Source of the DNA: Alopecurus myosuroides
Lineage: Eukaryota; Streptophyta; Magnoliopsida; Poales; Poaceae
Direction: 5' to 3'
Assembly: GCA_028641055.1 (NCBI GenBank)
Contig: CM054061.1
Location: 31,845,019 to 31,909,018 of the forward strand
DNA: 64,000 bases
In this document: positions 46,276 to 57,557 of the stretch, in pieces
How the letters are laid out: every line of letters starts with the position of its first letter
How positions within the stretch are numbered: the first letter of the stretch is position 1
The notes under the pieces: generated by a model
What the model was told of the DNA's origin: nothing
The model's database searches: none
The model's input: only the letters and a program-made list of their open reading frames with translations
Made by a program: the position numbers and the translations under genes

Positions 46276-49200
46276 TTATTGATTCACAACCATAAGATTA
46301 CAATCAGCCTTGAGGCTGCTAACAAGAAAGGGCGGCATATCTGCGAGCCAGCAGTCTGACACTAACAACGTGCAGGCATACTTAGCACACAGATCCGCGG
46401 AGTTATTTGCTGATCTCTTAAAATGCTTAATAGAAAAGGAACTAAAACTTAAAGATAACTCCTCAATCTCCTCAATAATAGGCGACACAACAGATCTCGA
46501 GCTGTGCCGCGATAACCAGAGGTTGACCACCTCAATGCAATCCAATTCCATATCAACGTGCGTGAATCCTCGCAGCTTCGCAAAGATGACTCTCTCCCTG
46601 AGTGCGAGGGTCTCGGCAATGAGCGGATCAGTCACTCCATCGAAAGGTTTACTCCAGGCTCCTAGAATGGAATCATGGGAACGGACGACTCCACCCCCAC
46701 CTCCTTTCCGAGCTTCCATATCAATAGCACCATCTGTATTAATTTTAATCCAGCCCTCGTCGGGGGGGGGGGGGGGGGGCGCCAGCATTGGGTCGGAGCT
46801 GTCCTTCGCTGAGCTGATGGTATCGCAATCAAGGCCAAATCTTCCTTGATCCTTTTGACAACATGTTCCGGGCTGAAAATCTCCTGGTCATGTGTCCAAC
46901 GATTCCTAGCTGACCAAATAGAGTGCATGATCGTGATGATAGTGCACCTTTCATGATCAGAGAACATATCATCGAGGACTAAATCCTTAGTCCAGGTCAA
47001 AGGGTGAAGTCTAGGCAACTTCAGACCCAACCAACCTTGTGCAGCAATCCAGTACTGCCTTGCATGTGAGCAGAGAACGAGAGCGTGATAAAGATCCTCG
47101 TCCATTGCCTGACACATATTGCATCTAGCGAGCTCTTTAATATGGCGATACTTCAGAGTACCATTGTCGGGTAGGATTCCCCGGAGTACTCGCCATCAGA
47201 ACACCCGAACTCTCGGGAGTAGTTTGAGTTTCCACAGAGTAGACCATAGCTGTTTATCTGCCACTGAAGTCCCCGCTACCAACGCTTCCTCTCGAGCTAA
47301 ACGCTCTTTGTGAGTCACAAGAGTTCGATAGGCTGATTTCACAGAGTAAACTCCACTCTTTTCGAAAGCCCAAGCCACAAAGTCTTCGCCCCCCGATGCT
47401 CTCAAAGGGATGTTGAGTATAGCATCAGCATCGGGTGCAAGAAAATGTTGACGAACAACATCAATCTTCCACGAACCAGAACCAGCGTGAATAAGATCCG
47501 AGACAAGTTCCACCGGTTCGATCTCTGGGTCAACTTGTAAACGACCCAAGGGTTTCAACGATTCTGTATTCGGAATCCATCGGTCATTCCATATAGAAAT
47601 TGACGTACCATCTCCCACTCTCTTAATCAAACCCAATTCGAGGGCTGAACGTCCAGCAATGATTGCCTTCCATGTTGCAGATGCTGTAGAAGGAGCCGTT
47701 GCTTGCATAAAATCACAGCCATGATAATACTTCCCCTTTAGAACCTGTGCACAAAGGGAATTTGGATGATTCATAAGACGCCACCCATGCTTACCGAGGA
47801 GAGCTAAATTGAACAGATCAAAGTCTCTGAATCCCAGGCCACCAAGAGTTTTAGCATCAGTGAGTTTATCCCATGAGACCCAATGAATTGATCGTTTGTC
47901 AATCGAGCTACTCCACCAAAACCTTGCCATACCCGACGTCAATTGTTTGCATATTTTCTTGGTGAGTTTGAAGCAACTCATACTGAATACTGGGATGGCT
48001 TGGATAACGGACTTTAGTAGTGTCTCTCTTGCCGCACAAGCAAGAGTTTTTTCTGACCACCCCTGCATCTTCCCTCGGCACCTCTCATTGATATGATTGA
48101 AAGTGCCACTTGTGATCCTGCCCACCGCTGTTGGCGTACCTAAATAACGTTCAGAGAACGCTTCAATATTAATTCCCAGAACTTGCTTCAGCATCTCACG
48201 GCATGGATTAGGGGTGTTGGGGCTGAAGTAAATCGAACTCTTCTCGCGGTTGACAGATTGGCCGGAGCAGGCTGCATATATCCTGAGAATCTCGTTTAAT
48301 CTATCCGCACTGGCATGCTTAGCACTCATAAAAATGAGGCTATCATCCGCGAATAATAAATGACTAACCCATGGTGCCCGAAAATTCACTCGAATACCAC
48401 GGTCAATATGATTACCACCAAAGTTGTTAAGGAGGGCGGTAAAACCTTGAGCGCAACAAAGGAACAGGAAGGGGGACATCGGATCTCCTTGACGTAATCC
48501 TCTGGAGGGAGTAAAATAAGGAAGCAAATTTCCATTTACCTTCACAGCAAACCGGACTGAAGAGACACACTTCATTATCAGCCGTACGAACTTATCACAG
48601 AAACCCAATCTGATTAGCATGGCCTCTAGATAATGCCACTCGACCCTGTCATAAGCTTTCAACATGTCGAGTTTCACAACACAAGCAGTGTTTTTACCTT
48701 TCTTCCTGCGCTTCATCGCATGGACACTTTCGTAGGCAACCAGAACATTGTCGGTAATCAACCGACCAGGAACAAACGCACTTTGCTCCAATCCAATAAT
48801 ATCATCCATAAGCCCTCTCAGCCTATTGGTACAGGCTTTCGCAGCTGTCTTGTATAACACTGGGCATAAAGCAATAGGACGATATTGGGAAATCATTTGG
48901 GGGCTGCGAACTTTGGGTATTAGTGTAATAGCTGTATCATTTAACCCCAGAGGTAGTTCACCTCCATTAAGAAAATCCAACAGGGCCTTGGAAATATCAT
49001 CACCAAGAATATCCCAATGCCTTTGGAAGAAACCAGCAGTGAATCCATCGACTCCCGGAGTTTTCGATGGGGCCATCTGAAAAAGGGCTGTACGCACTTC
49101 GTCCACTGTGAAAACTTTTTCCAATGAAGCATTCATATCAACAGTGACTCGAGGTGCGACCACGTCCAAAATCTCAGTCATATCATTGTACCCTTGAGAC

Positions 49201-50426
49201 ATATATAAATTTCGATAGAAGTCCATAATTTCTGTCTTCACACTTTCGGGATCATCACGTAACTGTCCATCTATTCCCTGGAGCGAGGAAATACGATTAA
49301 TTCTTTTCCTATTCGCAGCCTGTGCGTGGAAATATCGAGTATTCCGATCACCCTCGCGTAGCCATGTTACCCTGGATCGTTGGTGCATCCAGACTTCTTC
49401 TTGACGTAAAGTCTCGCGTAGCTCACGAGCTACCGAGATTTCCTCTTGGGTCGGTCCACGACCAACCGAAGTTTTCCGCAAGAATTCCAGCTTCTTCTGT
49501 AATTTGCGAACTTTCTTATTTAAATCACCAAACTCACGCTCACCCCAAGAACTGAGATGACTCTGGACCACTGTGAGTGCATTTACCACACCGTCCAGTC
49601 CTCCTTGACCCGAACCCCTTTGCCAAATATCTCGGATTAACTGATCATATTCACCATGGGTTTGCCAAACGTTCTCGTATCGGAAGGATCGAGCTGCTCT
49701 CGGCCAAGCACTCGATTGCACTACTCTCAACTCTGCAAGCACATAACAATGATCAGAAGTAGTCGAGCTGATGTGTTTAACACTGGAGAAACCAAATATC
49801 TCTAGGAAGGATGCATTAGCTAGAGCACGGTCGAGCCTAGCTTTAACATTGGCATCTCCTTGCTGCTAGTTATCCCATGTGAAGGGAACTCCTCTCCAAC
49901 CCATGTCCTGAAAAGAACAATGATCGACAACTTCCCGGAAGGCACTCATCTGCCACTCAGGTCTAGGCCTTACACTAAAATGCTCATTTGCATGTAGTGT
50001 CTCGTTGAAATCACCCATACACAACCATCCCTCATGCTGAATTGAATGGAGTGTGCGGAGAAATTCCTAGCTTTGATGTCTGTTTTCCGCTCTAGGTTCC
50101 CCGTAAAACCCAGTAAAACGCCACGGTGGGAGATCTTGGTCCTTCCACCTGACAGTAACATCAATATGGGCTCGGCTATAATTCTTGAGCTCAACAGTAA
50201 CGTCATCACTCCAGAATAAGCCAATACCCCCACTCAAACCATCGCTATCGACTGCAAAACATCCAGCAAATCCTAGCGAGGTACGTAAAGCCTCCACACG
50301 TTTTCCCTTAATTTTAGTTTCCATGACAAACAAAAGGGAGGGACCTTCCTGCTTCGTAATTTTCCGAAGCTTCCTAACTATCGATGGGTTCCCAAGCCCT
50401 CGACTGTTATAACTTAAGGCACTCAT
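46276..50426 (-). pseudogene. LINE ORF2: endonuclease, reverse transcriptase, RNase H
   Basis: Starts at ATG 50426, overlapping the ORF1 stop as ATGA. The apurinic-type endonuclease includes LLFVMETKI, MGDFNETLH and SDH near its end; it carries TAG stops at 50067-50069 and about 49868. The RT (848 codons to 47196) has TPGVDGFTAGFFQ, SQYRPIALCPVLYK, SAFVPGRLITDN, KLDMLKAYDRVEW, GLRQGDPMSPFLF and the catalytic LLFADDSLIF. A TGA at 47196-47198 interrupts a conserved VFWWRVL-like motif; after it comes the Cys-rich LARCNMCQAMDEDLYHALV (zf-RVT). A G18 tract (46762-46779) shifts the frame into the RNase H domain (WIKINTDGAID, VDMELDCIEVVNLW, RSANNSADLCAK). All parts are collinear in one frame up to the tract. 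Confidence 0.9.
46762..46779. repeat. G18 homopolymer inside LINE ORF2
   Basis: Eighteen consecutive G (C on the coding strand, encoding a Pro run before the RNase H domain). The frames on its two sides differ, consistent with slippage or a base-calling error in this tract. Confidence 0.9.
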
Positions 50427-51574
50427 TGAGACTGGCAGTGCTGCTGAGCAGCCACTGCCGAATTTTCAGAACCAACAGGGGTAGAACGCTTCTTTTTATT
50501 TTCCTTTTCCACCGGAAATTCACCCTCTTTCAGTAGCTCTTCATTTGCTACAGAATCCTCCACCTCGGCCATCTCCTCCGAGTGAACACATGGAGCATCA
50601 GTGATCAGCAAAGGTTGAGCAACCTTCCTGTACCCCTTAGTCCGAGTCACCACCTTGCGTTTGTTTGATGTATTTTTCACTGGTGAATTAACCTCAGTAC
50701 CTTTCTCAACATTAGATCTTGAGTTACGAGTGTCCCTTCTGCTTGAATGAGAGGGTGCCTGCTCTTTTGTTGAATTCTCAAAAGAGGAAGAAACATTCTT
50801 CCTTTCCTCAACTGGTCTCAATTCGGGACCAAAAGGCCACTTCCCATTGGCATCCCTCGTTCCCGGTGTAGGACAGAACATGTCAGCATGGCCAATGCGA
50901 CCACAAGCGAAGCAGAAGTGTGGAATATGCTCGTACTGCACCTCATAAAGATCAACCTTCTGTCTTTTTGCCGAATCAATTAGGATCCACCTCCGAAGAG
51001 GTTTATTAACATCAATAGAGACCCTTGCACGCAGATAGCCACCTATATGATCAAACCTGACATCCGTGGTCTCCTTGTCGATCTGCTTAGCAATGATTTT
51101 GCACCATGCAACCGTTCTCAAATTGTAAGGGAGATTGATGAACCTTGCCCAGAGTTCGAGCCGGTCAAACCTAAGCTCCGATGGCCGCATGCAGTCATTA
51201 AACTCAGCCAAAATAACAACATTTCTGCTAACATGCCATGGAGATCCTTCCCAGACGCGATCCATGTCGCGTTGATTTTCAAACACTGCTACGAACACGT
51301 TGTCCCCAAACGATCGGAACTCCAGACCTCTAGGGTTTCCCCAAGCGGGCATGAGGGCACCGGAGATGGTCTGGATATGAAAGGTCGTGCGATGAAGAAC
51401 TCTACCAGCCACCATCCACTTTGGCTCGGCGTCCTCTTCACGATCGTCAATCACCAAAGGAGTAGCCTCTTCCTCCGTGATATCCAACTTTCCGAGCGCT
51501 TCCTCCATACGGATCCTCTCTTCCTCCGCCGAGGGAGCCTCGACCTTCCTCTTGCCTGACTCCGAGGAGGACAT
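50423..51574 (-). CDS. LINE ORF1, DUF4283-like with CCHC zinc knuckle
   Basis: 383 codons and intact. Residues about 50-200 resemble the DUF4283 domain of plant LINE ORF1 proteins (WMVAGRVLHRTTFHIQTI, ALMPAWGNPRGLEFRSFG, DRVWEGSPWHVSRNVVILAE, ELWARFINLPYNLRT), followed by a CCHC knuckle CFACGRIGHADMFC (residues 221-234) for nucleic-acid binding. The C terminus is basic and Ser-rich. Expected role: RNA-binding particle component. The stop codon overlaps the ORF2 start (ATGA at 50423-50426). Confidence 0.88.
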   Translation of the reverse strand: MSSSESGKRKVEAPSAEEERIRMEEALGKLDITEEEATPLVIDDREEDAEPKWMVAGRVLHRTTFHIQTISGALMPAWGNPRGLEFRSFGDNVFVAVFENQRDMDRVWEGSPWHVSRNVVILAEFNDCMRPSELRFDRLELWARFINLPYNLRTVAWCKIIAKQIDKETTDVRFDHIGGYLRARVSIDVNKPLRRWILIDSAKRQKVDLYEVQYEHIPHFCFACGRIGHADMFCPTPGTRDANGKWPFGPELRPVEERKNVSSSFENSTKEQAPSHSSRRDTRNSRSNVEKGTEVNSPVKNTSNKRKVVTRTKGYRKVAQPLLITDAPCVHSEEMAEVEDSVANEELLKEGEFPVEKENKKKRSTPVGSENSAVAAQQHCQSQ

Positions 51575-51704
51575 CTCCGATCAGGATGTTGGTTCGCCTC
51601 GCAGATCCCGTCAACGAGCGCCGCCACCCCTCCGCAACCCTAATCGCCTCGGAGACGAAGGGGTACGAGGGAAAAAAGCGCTGCCTCCCTGGCCTACACT
51701 CTCT

Positions 51705-52623
51705 TTTTTTTTTGCAAGGTAATACAATCTCATTCATAAGATAAAAATCCGGTTACAAGACACGTAAACACCGACATTACAGTACTGAAAGGATAGAAAA
51801 ATCCTGTGCAAAAAACCATCGCCTGTCCCTCTCCTTCGGCACCACCGAAGCAACCACCAAGAGAGAGTAGACAGATCACCTCTTCACTTGAGCTCGACGC
51901 GGCTCCATCGCTGATCTGCAACTTTACGGACCTCCAAAGTAGTTTGCCAAAAGCAAAACTATTATCGTTGAACGAATCAGACCGGGGAAACGTGTCCCCG
52001 GACACGCCATCGAACTCCAGACCCGGCATCCCCGCACGACTACAACGTCGGAGAAGGATACCAGACCTGTCAGCCTACAACCACAAATCCAGCACAAGAT
52101 GCACCATCTTCCAGCTATCAACTGCATAGGCAACCGTCTGCGCGTACTCCCGGACGACCAATCCTCCCTGCTCCACCATGACGTCGGAGACAACGCCGCA
52201 GCAACGGGGACATAGCAGAAGGAGAGACACACCTGATGGGATCGCCGCCACCGCCTCGCCGACCCCATCCATGAACGCTAAAGCCACCGATCTGAAGGAT
52301 CGGCAAACACACGATGCCATCAACTTTGAGACGTCGCCATGAGGGACGACGCCGGTGTGGGAGTAGAGTTGGGGCAGATTTATTCGTCGCGACGCCGCTC
52401 CCACCACCCCAACGGCGCCCCACGATCTACAGAACCAAGACCTAACTACAGAGCCGAGGAACGAGGTCCCCCCTCCCTCCTACCGCCGGAGCAGCAGTCG
52501 GAGGGAGAGGGGACCAGCGCGCCGGCCGGTGAAGATCGGTGGTAGGCGGTCGTGACCCTAGTCGCAGCTCCTGGCGGCTAGGTCACGGAAAAAGGACAAC
52601 TTGGTGACTAGCTAGCGATCGAT
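51705..52623 (-). mobile_element. Poly(A) retroposon sharing the LINE target site (0.9 kb)
   Basis: Flanked by a perfect 15-bp duplication TGGCCTACACTCTCT (51690-51704 and 52624-52638), with the poly(A) end (T run ending at 51713) at the left and GC-rich sequence at the right. It ends ATCTTATGAATGAGATTGTA then TTACCTTGC before the tail, a common 3' end of Triticeae non-LTR elements. No convincing ORF; probably mobilised by LINE machinery. Confidence 0.8.
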
Positions 52624-53154
52624 TGGCCTACACTCTCTGAAGGGTGTGCGGGTAGTGGTTGGAAATGAACTACAGTACACGTACGTACGTGCCATCAGTA
52701 CATGGTTGTTTTGTTTGCTACGCCAAGGAACGGTACTGGCAGAACATATTTCCGTTAGAGAGAGCTGGATCGATTGGTCCAGTATTGGTCACCACCTGCT
52801 CCGACCCCACACGCCAGGGACACTTTCACAAGAAGGCAAAAAAGATGGTCGATCGGTGCACGCAGAGAGGACGGATCTGTATCCGAGTCTCCGATGCGAT
52901 GGGTGATGTGATACGTGGGTGAGTTCGTGGAGGTGTGAACACGGAAGGCTGAGAGGACAAGCAAGGCATCAAATATACAGTACTGTAATTGACAAAAGTG
53001 ACATTAGATTATTCATTTGCTATTGGGTTTTGTCGATAAGATTATTCATCACGGCGTGCTCCGAATCTCGGAATATCCTACGGTGCAGTGCAACGAGCGT
53101 ACGTGGTGGCTATACAAAAGAGACCTTGTCTTTCGTTGGATGACGGCCAGGTAA

Positions 53155-53423
53155 GGCTGGTCACAATGAGGAGTAACATAAGGTAGGAACCTACATACTT
53201 TTCTAGACTATGTTACTACTTTCATAATGGAGAGTAACATGTATGTAGTGTCATGCAACAATGCATTTATTGGGCTAATGACTCATTGTTTCTTGGAGTG
53301 TGTGATGTTCCGGTAACTTAGCTACCACAACCACCTCTCTCTTCATTAAATACGTGCCATATAAGCAAAGTTGTATTGGAGTGTGTGATGTTACTCCTAA
53401 GTTCCTCCCCATTGTGACCAGCC
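53155..53423. mobile_element. Tourist-like MITE (GGCTGGTCACAATG family)
   Basis: Ends GGCTGGTCACAATGAGGAG ... CTCCCCATTGTGACCAGCC with TAA on both sides (53152-53154 and 53424-53426). The paralogous position at about 57251 (CGGCTAGGAAAGTCAAC) lacks the insertion. Confidence 0.88.
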
Positions 53424-53537
53424 TAAAGTCAAACTTGTCGATGATTCCCATGTGTCCTTCTTTTAATGGGTTTGTCGGTCCAACTAGCTTTTTTCTTTTT
53501 TTGTTAATGGATGCTCATTTGCCTATGAAATTTGTAA

Positions 53538-53810
53538 GACTAGCCACAATGGGAGTAACATAGGTGGTATCATAAGTGCCACATAAGCAAAAAAGATGAT
53601 GTGGCACTCATTTAATGAGGAGAGAGGTGTTAGTGGTATCATAGGTAGATACCGTAACATAACGTTTTCCAAGACAAGATGAGTCTATAAGCTAATAAAT
53701 GTACTAGTATATGATACCACAAATATGTTACTATGCATTGTGGAAGTGGTAACATAGACTAGTATCATATGTATGATACTAGTATATGATACTCCCCATT
53801 GTGACTAGTC
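53538..53810. mobile_element. Tourist-like MITE (GACTAGCCACAATG family)
   Basis: Ends GACTAGCCACAATGGGAGTA ... TACTCCCCATTGTGACTAGTC, preceded by TAA; the right flank is TGG, so one duplicate has mutated. Related to the elements at 53155 and 57286 by its terminal repeats. Confidence 0.75.
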
Positions 53811-54573
53811 TGGCATCGCAGTTGGTGATAAATTACTCCAGTACTACGTACATAAAAGGTTCGCTTAAAGCTGAACTCACGACACTTTCGCGTAGCCATC
53901 ATGCACGTGGTAATGGTAGTATGTAGTACTACAATAGCAATGTTTTGGATCATCTGACTGAAAGTGGAATGCACAGACGGAGAAATTCAATGACGGGAGC
54001 CTCAATGCACCGCACAAGGATCGTATCGTCCGGGAGCTCAGTGGAGCTCAGCAGCGGCCACCATCCATCGTCGACTTCACCAGCGACGTGACATGCTGCT
54101 ACTGTTTCGGCGTGCTTTCTTGTTTTTCTTCCTTTGGTTGCTTTCTCGATGGGATGATGCTGCCTCCAGGAGTGCGTTCTTGACAGCGCGCGACTGTGTT
54201 AATTTAGTTGCGTGCCCTGGCCGATGAGGCGATGACAACCCGCAGCCTTGGGATCGGGTAGGCCGCCTCCGAAGAATATGAAATTTGATGGCGGGAATTT
54301 AATGAGCTTCGCATACCGGTGGAGGTTTTTCTTTTTGCTACACCAATTAAGGCAGCGTGCTGGCAGAACATTACTACTCGCGTCGTGGTTGCGAGTGCCC
54401 GTGTACCGTACGCGTCGTTTGCTTGTCGCGAAATCCCTCTCTACGTACGAACAAGTGACTTGTCTCACGCATGGAGCAACTGCATGCGTGCTACGTGCAA
54501 GGCTCCAGCTCCACCACATAATTCTATTTGACCATCATCCTTGTCGCGTGGGATGTCAGCTTGGAACAGAGGA

Positions 54574-54715
54574 TTTTTTTTTTTTTTTTGATGAACAGGG
54601 CGCCAAATTGCTTTCAGCTCAACAGCATAATACAGCGTTTACTACAAAGCCCCTGCAAAGGAGTAGCAGACTGAAGAGCAAGCCGAACAGGACAAACGTT
54701 GGAGGAGTGAGCTGA
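54574..54715 (-). mobile_element. Short poly(A) retroposon (142 bp, SINE or truncated LINE)
   Basis: Flanked by the perfect 12-bp duplication TGGAACAGAGGA (54562-54573 and 54716-54727), with a T16 run (54574-54589) marking the poly(A) tail. The paralogous copy at 61720-61731 has a single TGGAACAGAGGA followed directly by the continuing sequence, a natural empty site. Tail sequence (GATGAACAGGGCGCCAAATT) resembles LINE 3' ends. Confidence 0.88.
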
Positions 54716-54850
54716 TGGAACAGAGGATAGTAGGAATTGTTGTGTCAGCTTACTGCTACAGTTTATTCCTCACTGCAGGCTTCTGCGTGGGATTCCCAGA
54801 GCATTGCCAACTAAATTTGAGAGCTTGCTAGATTATCAAACGGAAAATGA

Positions 54851-55359
54851 CCCCGAAGGATCTCTAGTTCTGTATGGTGCAAGATACAAATTGGGCCCAT
54901 AACAAGTATGGATATTACAAATAGGTCCCTAACTATTAGATGGAAGACCCTAAAAAGACTGCAGAAAAAAAAAAGCAATAGGGTCCTTCGCTGCTGCTGA
55001 AGAAGAAGCTCCAGTGACGGCCATCTTCTCCGATGCCAGGGACGGAACCACTTGGCGTTGAGAAGACGGGGAGCGCCGCAACGAACTTCACACAGGCCTC
55101 CGCATGTAGGTTGAAAAGAGCTAGCAGCTGGCCATCAGAGTCGGGCGACAAATCGAGGCCGCCGAGAGTGTCCCAAAAGTTGTATTCCGACAAATCTTCT
55201 ACTCATGTTAATATATTCCCTTTATAAAAAAGTGCGAGACAGAGAGAATTATTTCACGACGAGAACTTCTTTTTATTAGACTAAAGGGGCGCTCCCCCGA
55301 TTTCATTAAAATCAAACAGAGCAAGTTCAACACAACAGGTACGAGAACTATACATCATT
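54851..55359. other. Unclassified; open frame on the minus strand and a LINE-tail-like stretch
   Basis: A minus-strand frame (about 55193-54936) reads DTLGGLDLSPDSDGQLL and HAEACVKFVAALPVFSTPSG, which looks protein-like, but it lacks a proper ATG in frame and I recognise no family; it may be a gene fragment. At 55268-55345, TTCTTTTTATTAGACTAAAG followed by a GCTCCCCCGATTTCATTAAA block resembles a minus-strand LINE 3' end. Confidence 0.3.
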
Positions 55360-55826
55360 TTTAAGTAAAGAAGAAATATACACGTACGGAATACATAAAT
55401 TACATGGTGATGTCGATTTTCCAGTGCGTTGTCTTGTTGCTCTCGCCATCAATATGTCTCATCTTCTCGTCGACGAACCATGTCGCTAGCTAGCCACCGC
55501 GGAAAGCAACGCTTCCCATCACACGCCGGTGGGAAACAAAAATAGGAATGCCCGCGACGCCGATCTATATAGTGACCGGTCACGTAGTTTCGGCAAAGTT
55601 TAACCGTGTTTTGTTGATGGACTTGGTGGTGCCTGACTTTAGAATGTAGGAGTATTTACGCTCTTAACAGTGGTGGTATAGTGATATATAGTTCCGTGCG
55701 TGGCCGGATGATCGGGTTGCTTCCGATTCGAGTTGACAAACAGCGTGACGTCGATCGTGACATTCATGCGATGGTAGCGATAGGTCTGAATTAAGACGAA
55801 TGAACGTACTGCGCATGCATGTACGT

Positions 55827-56782
55827 CAGGCCGGGCGTTCGGGTTTACCCGAAAATTCGGGTCGGGTTTTTCGGGTTAAAATTAATTCGGGTTCTAGAAA
55901 GTGTTTCCCGAATTTGCACCAGAAAATGTGCTACCCGACAACTCGGGTACCCGAAACTTCGGGTTCGGGCTCGGGTAATCCCGAAATTCCCGAAATATAC
56001 ACAGGTCGTGGAAGAAGGCTCGTCGGCGCGTCGCCCCTGTTGCAGTCCAGTGCACGGTCGTGGAAGGATTCGGAGGAGCCCGCAACCTGCCGTGGAGTCG
56101 ACGTGCAGCCGTAGCGGATGGGTGGAGTCGCGGTGGCCGTGTAGCCGTAGAGGATGATTCAAGGCGGTCTGAGCAGTGAGCAGGCACCAGGCGGGGCAGC
56201 GGCACGGCAAGGGAGAGGCTGAGAGTGTACGGCGCGGGCTTGACTGCCGGAGTACGACACGAAGGTGCAACGCTTGCTGGTTGCTACTTGCTAACTGCTA
56301 AGAGACAGAAGGGAGAGCGACCGCGTGGCTGGACGGCGGCGGATGTGCGCCATCGCGGTGGCCTTCCTGTGCGGCTGAACGGCGGTGGATGGGCGCCATC
56401 GCGGTGGCCTTCGTGTGCGACCGTGCAGACGGTCTCCTGGTCTCTGGAGGGCGGCGGCTGGGGGTGGGAGAGCGATGGGGATTGTGCTGTGGAGTGTGGA
56501 CGTGGTGATTAGGTCGGGAAGTGAGGCAGTCGGGGAAATTTTAGGCTGGGCTGGGCCTTCCTTGTGTGCGTGCGTACGGGATTTTAGCGGCCTTTTTTTT
56601 TATTTCGGGCTAATCGGGAATTTCGGGTTTCCTAACATATAACCCGATATTTCCTAATTAAATTCGGGTTTTCCAAATTGTTTCCCGATTTAGCGCTCGG
56701 GCTTTTCGGGTTCGGGAAATTCGGGTTCGGGCTCGGGTAAATCGGGTTCGGGATTCGGGTAACGGGTTTTATGCCCGGCCTG
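55827..56782. mobile_element. Non-autonomous hAT transposon (956 bp)
   Basis: Terminal inverted repeats CAGGCCGGGC ... GCCCGGCCTG, flanked by a perfect 8-bp duplication ATGTACGT (55819-55826 and 56783-56790), as expected for hAT. Both subterminal regions (55835-55995 and 56600-56770) are dense in TTCGGGTT / AACCCGAA words. The GC-rich middle (56000-56570) resembles genic or promoter sequence but no protein was identified. Confidence 0.9.
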
Positions 56783-57285
56783 ATGTACGTACGTGCCATC
56801 AGTACACGTTGTTTGCTACGCCAAGGAAGGAAGCGTGCTGGCAGAACATTTCCGAGAGCTAGACCGATCGGCCGTGGTCCCCACTTGATCGGACCCCACA
56901 CGCCAGGGACCCGCAGCTTTAGGCTTCAGCTTGGGTTCACGATGGCGTGTGCGCGGATGTGGGTCGTGGAGGTGTGTGAACTCGGAAGCCACCCACGACA
57001 AGCAAGGCATCAAATAATTGACAAAAGCGACATTAGATTACGTGTTGTTATTAACCTCTTGTGCTTACTGCTTAATTTGTCGACCACACGATATTATTGT
57101 CTTGTTACGCTGTTGTGCTTTGTCGACCAGAGATCAGGCGGAGAAATCGTAATGCGTGGAATATCCTAGTATTGGGACACACAAATGGATTATCTATGCC
57201 CGAGCACGAGTGTGGTGTCCGTCGGCGTTGCCTTTCATTGGATAACGGCTAGGAAAGTCAACTTGTCACATATGTCCTTCTTTTA

Positions 57286-57557
57286 GGCTACCCCAGTGGG
57301 AGTAACATCAGTAGTAACATCAACGCCACGTAGGCAAAAAAGATGACGTGTCACGTATTAAATGAGGAGAGAGATGGGTGTGGTAACTAGCTATGTTACC
57401 GTAACATCACACATTACAATGCAATATGAGTCTACAAGCTAATAAATGTAGCTTTGCATGACACCACTTCTATGTTACTCTCCACTATGGAGGTAGTAAC
57501 ATAGTCTTGAAAAACGTGTATGTTACTAGGCTATGTTACTCCCCATTGTGACTAGCC
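57286..57557. mobile_element. Tourist-like MITE (GGCTACCCCAGTGG family)
   Basis: Ends GGCTACCCCAGTGGGAGTAA ... TTACTCCCCATTGTGACTAGCC-like with TTA on both sides (57283-57285 and 57558-57560). The paralogous site at about 53460 (CCTTCTTTTAATGGGTTTGT) is uninterrupted. Confidence 0.85.

Larger units (their letters stand above)
46243..51687 (-). mobile_element. Near-full-length L1-type LINE (5.4 kb)
   Basis: Flanked by a perfect 13-bp target duplication CCTGGCCTACACT (46230-46242 and 51688-51700) with the poly(A) end (T run, 46242-46255) at the left. GC-rich 5' leader (51575-51687), ORF1, and ORF2 with endonuclease, RT, zinc-finger and RNase H parts. The coding region is interrupted by only three stops and one frameshift at a G18 tract. 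Confidence 0.93.
52624..54850. repeat. Old segmental repeat, copy 3, blocks X2 to X7
   Basis: X2 (52644-52850), X3 (52925-53537), X4 (53851-53975, CATAAAAGGTTCGCTTAAAG, GCGTAGCCATCA, TTTTGGATCAT), X5 (54050-54340), X6 (54345-54400) and X7 (54555-54840) match, in the same order, 56783-56915, 56996-57619, 57971-58075, 61106-61400, 61505-61560 and 61700-61890. Interrupted by three young insertions (53155, 53538, 54574). No coding potential recognised. Confidence 0.8.
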
